Source of the DNA: DATKMG01 sp035541995
GTDB taxonomy: Bacteria > Acidobacteriota > Terriglobia > Versatilivoradales > Versatilivoraceae
Length of the DNA: 8,236 nucleotides
Assembly: GCA_035541995.1 (NCBI GenBank)
Contig: DATKMG010000625.1
Span: forward strand, 1-8,236
Reading direction: 5' to 3'
Positions 5,553-8,236 of this stretch are shown piece by piece. Under the pieces are notes generated by a model, which was given only the letters and a program-made list of their open reading frames with translations, searched no databases and was not told the origin of the DNA. Position 1 is the first letter of the stretch, and each line of letters begins with the position of its first letter. The position numbers and the translations under genes were made by a program.

Positions 5553-5897
5553 TTATTGCTTCAAGACAGCAAGGCGGTTGGTTTGGGGAGCAACATCGAC
5601 TAACAGAATTCTTGTACCTTTGCTGCTGTAGGCTCTGGCAGCAAACGAATGGTCCGACACGTAGCGAAGGTAAAGGGCCGCATTGTTCACCTGCTGCGCA
5701 ACGGGACCAAAGCTGATGTTTCTTGAGGATAGGGCCGACTATTTCGAGGTGGGTCAGCAAGGCGTCGTCAAAGTTAAGGATATCGCGGCTTTTCGATCAC
5801 CGGGCCATCGCGCCACGGTGACAAGGTCTACTGCCTGGGCATTAAGAGACAGAACGGATAAGAACAGAGGGATTTCAATGTAAGGAAGAACTTTCAC
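5553..5897 (-). pseudogene. Degraded polysaccharide-deacetylase-like gene (frameshift plus internal deletion)
   Basis: Minus-strand remnants in different frames fit one decayed gene. From GTG 5897 the first frame gives a signal peptide (VKVLPYIEIPLFL...NAQA), then VDLVTVARWPGDRKAAISLT, after which it runs into a stop at 5754-5756. Shifting frame near 5770-5773 (one base missing beside AAA on the plus strand) continues it as FDDALLTHLEIVGPILKKHQL. Together these give the ISLTFDDA motif 1 of NodB-type polysaccharide deacetylases, with the two aspartates that serve as catalytic base and metal ligand. The expected zinc HxxxSxH motif and the rest of the barrel are absent. From about 5720 a third frame gives FGPVAQQVNNAALYLRYV and ends in VDVAPQTNRLAVLKQ at 5553, plausibly the original C-terminus after an internal deletion. 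An excellent GGAGG lies 5 nt before the GTG. A family member would have removed acetyl groups from cell-envelope or external polysaccharide; this copy cannot. The parentage of the last part is inferred. Confidence 0.72.
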
Positions 5898-5902
5898 TGT
5901 TG

Positions 5903-5907
5903 CCTCC
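5903..5907 (-). promoter_or_regulatory. Shine-Dalgarno site of the deacetylase-like pseudogene
   Basis: On the minus strand GGAGG ends 5 nt before GTG 5897. Its preservation places the original start and suggests recent decay. Confidence 0.65.
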
Positions 5908-6077
5908 GAACCCCAAATACAAACCCTTCAGGATATACTACACCCCTACCCTGTCGCATTTGGGTGAATTCTGCTAAGATCCTGATGGTATTTGGAGGGC
6001 TGTTCCTGTACTGCTCCTCTTCCAACAATGACCATCACATCTGAAAACGAACAGGATTTTGGGAAAGGCAGATTGCC

Positions 6078-7274
6078 ATGCGGATCGCAGCTATTCGGGA
6101 TTATCTGATTTGGGGGGAGATACTAGTCGGCATGATGACCTGGGGCCTTTTGTCGTTGGCTGCGGAAGAAACAAAAGTCGGCAGCGGTGGCACTTTGGTG
6201 TATATCGGTACTTACACGGGATTGGGTAGCCAGGGGATTTATGCATATCGTCTATATGCCTCTTCAGGTGCGCTCACTCCGATAGGGTTGGCTGCTGAAA
6301 CCCCTAATCCGAGTTTTCTCGCAGTTCATCCCGGTCGTCGGTTCCTCTACGCCGTCAATGAAGTGGATCACTTCGACGGTCGGAAATCCGGTGCAGTGAC
6401 CGCCTTCGAGATTGATGCTGCGACGGGAAAACTCAGCCTGCTAAACCAGCAGGCTTCAGGTGGAAGGGGACCCTGCTATTTAAGTGTGGATAGGACAGGA
6501 AAATATGTCCTGCTGGCCAATTATGGAGGCGGGAGTGTCTCCGTGTTGCCTATTGAAACGAATGGATCGCTCGGCAAGGCTACGGCTTTCATCCAACATT
6601 CCGGCAAAGGGAGCGACCCCCAGCGTCAGGAGGGGCCTCATGCGCACTCCATTAACCTTGACGCCGCAAACCGTTTTGCAGTGGCCGCGGATCTCGGATT
6701 GGACAAGCTCCTTGTCTATCGGTTCGACGCAACGAAGGGAACGTTGTCTCCCAATGACCCACCCTATACCTCACTCAGACCCAAGTCGGGCCCTCGGCAC
6801 TTTGCCTTTCACCCCCAAGGCAAATTTGCCTACGTAATCAATGAAATGGCTTCGACAATCACGGCTTTTTCTTATGATGCGGAGCACGGAGTCCTGAAGG
6901 AACTGCAGACGGTCACAACCCTCCCCAATGGTTTTTCAGGAGAGAATTCAACGGCTGAAGTGCAGGTCCATCCATCCGGCAAGTTCTTGTACGGGTCCAA
7001 TCGAGGCCACGACAGTATCGCCGTATTCAAAATCAATGGAGAAAAAGGCACACTGCAGCTGATAGAGATCCAACCCACCCGTGGGAAAGAGCCCAGAAAC
7101 TTCGGTATCGACCCCTCGGGCAGCTTCCTGCTGGCAGCCAACCAGAATTCCGGTAATATAGTTGTCTTTCGAATTGACTCTAAGACCGGTCGTTTAAGTG
7201 CGACCGGAAACTCGGTCGATGTAAATTCGCCGGTCTGTGTGAAGTTTGTCGAGATCGTGAAATCCGGCAGTTAG
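6078..7274 (+). CDS. Exported lactonase-family (YbhE/Pgl-type) beta-propeller protein
   Basis: This 398-residue protein matches the lactonase family of seven-bladed beta-propellers, whose best-known member is the cytoplasmic 6-phosphogluconolactonase YbhE. After residues 1-31, with a hydrophobic segment at about 9-29 that looks like a signal peptide or anchor, the first blade opens with VYIGTYTGLGSQGIYAYRL. Recurrent blade motifs follow: AVHPGRRFLYAVNE, SVDRTGKYVLLANYGGGSV, AFHPQGKFAYVINE, QVHPSGKFLYGSNRGHDSI and GIDPSGSFLLAANQNSGNI. The family's GPHAHSINLD segment and the SNRGHDS Arg/His are intact. The export signal makes the pentose-phosphate substrate unlikely; a periplasmic sugar lactone or a role not involving catalysis is possible. 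Glu14 inside the hydrophobic segment is unusual for a signal sequence. The start at 6078 has AAAGG at 6064-6068, 9 nt upstream; Met19 or Met20 are less supported alternatives. It is divergent from the deacetylase-like pseudogene and is followed closely by the YHS-like mini-ORF. Confidence 0.88.
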   Translation: MRIAAIRDYLIWGEILVGMMTWGLLSLAAEETKVGSGGTLVYIGTYTGLGSQGIYAYRLYASSGALTPIGLAAETPNPSFLAVHPGRRFLYAVNEVDHFDGRKSGAVTAFEIDAATGKLSLLNQQASGGRGPCYLSVDRTGKYVLLANYGGGSVSVLPIETNGSLGKATAFIQHSGKGSDPQRQEGPHAHSINLDAANRFAVAADLGLDKLLVYRFDATKGTLSPNDPPYTSLRPKSGPRHFAFHPQGKFAYVINEMASTITAFSYDAEHGVLKELQTVTTLPNGFSGENSTAEVQVHPSGKFLYGSNRGHDSIAVFKINGEKGTLQLIEIQPTRGKEPRNFGIDPSGSFLLAANQNSGNIVVFRIDSKTGRLSATGNSVDVNSPVCVKFVEIVKSGS

Positions 7275-7305
7275 TCCAAAGTGGAGATTGCCTAATGAGG
7301 CATGA

Positions 7306-7407
7306 ATGAAGAGAGAACCACTTCTGGATGGCAAGGCCTACTACTTTAGAAGTGAAGCTAACCGAAAAGCCTTTGCCGAGGATCCTGAGAAGTACCTTAA
7401 GAAGTAA
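7306..7407 (+). CDS. YHS-like mini-ORF (33 codons), possibly a domain remnant
   Basis: ATG 7306 opens a 33-residue frame: MKREPLL, then DGKAYYFRSEANRKAFAEDP and EKYLKK. The core YYFRSEANRKAFAEDPEKY matches the second half of YHS domains of the type with an aromatic pair, S..NR..F and DPEKY. The cysteine pair found in metal-binding YHS proteins and the N-terminal half are absent. GAGG at 7297-7300 lies 5 nt before the ATG, so it may be translated, 31 nt after the lactonase stop. An in-frame stop immediately upstream (7303-7305) blocks any longer form. It is either a truncated leftover of a larger YHS protein or a real micro-protein; I lean to a remnant. Confidence 0.5.
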   Translation: MKREPLLDGKAYYFRSEANRKAFAEDPEKYLKK

Positions 7408-7444
7408 TCCGCTCAAGTTCGCCTCCGCCTATGAAAATGGCAGG

Positions 7445-7540
7445 GGTAGCCACGATGAGTTCGTTTTGTGAATTCATCGTGGGCATTTCTTATGTGGTCA
7501 AGAGCCCACGACAAACCCAAAGCAGTTTGTCGTGGCTACC
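7445..7540. repeat. Palindromic MITE/REP-like element with terminal and internal inverted repeats
   Basis: The ends are perfect 11-bp inverted repeats: GGTAGCCACGA (7445-7455) and TCGTGGCTACC (7530-7540). Inside are two further hairpins. CCACGATGA (7450-7458) pairs with TCATCGTGG (7474-7482), with additional pairs reaching into the loop. CCACGACAAA (7506-7515) pairs with TTTGTCGTGG (7526-7535). Each terminal repeat is therefore also one arm of an internal hairpin, so the 96-bp element can fold either as one long stem or as two hairpins. It contains no gene. It ends 30 nt before the nitroreductase start and is probably transcribed in its leader. Its compact design is typical of non-autonomous mobile repeats (MITE or REP-type); no clear target-site duplication was found. 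Confidence 0.75.
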
Positions 7541-7558
7541 GAAACTTGCATTTCCATG

Positions 7559-7564
7559 AAGGAG
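7559..7564 (+). promoter_or_regulatory. Shine-Dalgarno site of the nitroreductase gene
   Basis: AAGGAG lies 6 nt before ATG 7571. This decides against the in-frame GTG at 7532, which falls inside the right arm of the palindromic element and would add 13 residues not typical of the family. Confidence 0.8.
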
Positions 7565-7570
7565 TGTTCC

Positions 7571-8062
7571 ATGGACGCTATTGAAGCCATAAAGACCCGC
7601 CGCAGCGTGCGAGCCTTCAAGGAGGATCCGATTCCTCGGTCTGCTATAGAAGAGATTGTGGACTGTGGCCGTATGGCCGCATCTGCCGTCAACATCCAAC
7701 CTTGGGCCTTTATTGTGGTGACGGCTCCCCAGATGCGCCGCAAGATTGCCTACGCAACCGATTATGGCTCATTCATTGCGGTGGCACCAGTTTGTATAGC
7801 AGTCATGTGCAGGGAGACCAAGTATTATCTGGAAGATGGCTGTGCAGCGACTCAGAACATGTTGCTGGCGGCACGGGCTTTAGGGCTAGGTGCCTGCTGG
7901 GTGGCTGGTGACAAGAAGGAATACGCTTCAGTGATCTCTGAGATGCTGGGTGCGCCGACTGGCTACCGGCTTGTGAGTTTAGTGGCGGTAGGGGTTCCCG
8001 CCGAACTGCCCGATTCTGCCAAGCGCCCCCTGAGCGAGGTTTTACACTGGGAACAGTTCTAG
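7571..8062 (+). CDS. Nitroreductase-family FMN oxidoreductase (short type)
   Basis: This 163-residue protein belongs to the short branch of the FMN-dependent nitroreductase family, cytoplasmic homodimeric flavoproteins that use NAD(P)H to reduce nitro compounds, quinones or other acceptors. FMN-contact motifs are visible: TRRSVRAF (residues 9-16), the ASAVNIQPW segment (37-45) with Asn41 and Gln43, the EDGCAATQNMLLAARALGLG helix region (88-107), and a C-terminal KRPLSEVLHW (151-160) whose Arg152-Pro153 is the usual phosphate or isoalloxazine contact. Length is normal for this branch, whose members are often annotated only generically. The start ATG 7571 is set by AAGGAG 6 nt upstream. A palindromic repeat lies in the leader and may influence expression. 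No terminator is evident in the 174 nt downstream. The family is secure, the physiological substrate unknown. Confidence 0.9.
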   Translation: MDAIEAIKTRRSVRAFKEDPIPRSAIEEIVDCGRMAASAVNIQPWAFIVVTAPQMRRKIAYATDYGSFIAVAPVCIAVMCRETKYYLEDGCAATQNMLLAARALGLGACWVAGDKKEYASVISEMLGAPTGYRLVSLVAVGVPAELPDSAKRPLSEVLHWEQF

Positions 8063-8236
8063 TCCTCCCCAAAGGGATGTTGGATTTCATAAGCTAATCC
8101 CTATCTGTTGAAGATTCCTACCTTTGTTTCCATCCATATTTGAACTTTCAACCTTGAACCCTCGTACTTAGTCACAGTATGGGTCTGAATTTGGGCTCAG
8201 TCCGGGGGCCCGATTCTTGAGCAGAAGAGTGGGTTG

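Noticed and set aside
5683..5883. 66-codon plus-strand open frame
   Set aside because: It lies opposite the deacetylase-like pseudogene, whose minus-strand frames carry recognisable motifs; the plus frame has none and no ribosome binding site.
5972..5980. Possible extended -10 box (TG-C-TAAGAT) about 98 nt before the lactonase start
   Set aside because: There is no credible -35 at 16-18 nt, and such short matches arise by chance; not strong enough to list as a feature.
8190..8225. Terminator after the nitroreductase gene
   Set aside because: The GC-rich stretch with GGGGGCCCG offers only short imperfect stems and no T-run, and it is over 120 nt from the stop codon.

Overview
The window holds a stretch of bacterial chromosome built around energy metabolism, followed by a looser region of unrelated genes, a decayed gene and repeats. 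Protein content (F-type ATP synthase, 14-subunit-type complex I, a lipoprotein with a type II signal peptide, an exported beta-propeller) fits a Gram-negative, respiring, free-living bacterium. The leader-bearing AtpE with its ESLALYTLLI carboxylate motif, the separate I-B-E ATP synthase operon, and the short palindromic and heptamer repeats between genes together suggest Acidobacteriota, with some deltaproteobacterial lineages as the alternative. This assignment is inference from memory of family features, not from a search.

Left part (1-2162): the 3' end of nuoL followed by a complete nuoM, two proton-pumping membrane subunits of NADH:quinone oxidoreductase. nuoN, the usual next gene, is absent here. 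A convergent gene for a secreted lipoprotein of unknown function (2391-2987, minus strand) sits beyond a 228-nt spacer with tandem hairpins.

Middle part (3165-5225): a compact operon atpZ-atpI-atpB-atpE encoding assembly/ion-channel factors and the a and c subunits of the F0 motor, closed by a strong intrinsic terminator. The remaining ATP synthase genes (atpF, H, A, G, D, C) must lie elsewhere. The first three genes overlap, but atpB and atpE are separated by 263 nt containing a degenerate 7-bp repeat array in inverted orientation and GC-rich hairpins. AtpE has a signal-peptide-like leader, the Gln/Glu-Ser/Tyr set seen in sodium-binding c subunits, and a helix 1 without the usual GxGxGxG packing motif.

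Right part (5226-8236): on the minus strand, a frameshifted and internally deleted polysaccharide-deacetylase-like gene followed by a small two-helix membrane protein. On the plus strand, an exported lactonase-family seven-bladed beta-propeller, a 33-codon YHS-like mini-ORF, a 96-bp palindromic MITE/REP-like element, and a short FMN nitroreductase. The last 174 nt (8063-8236) show no gene and no convincing terminator.

Complex I and ATP synthase genes work together: NuoL and NuoM export protons, and the a/c motor uses the resulting ion gradient for ATP synthesis. The right-hand genes have no evident link to that role.
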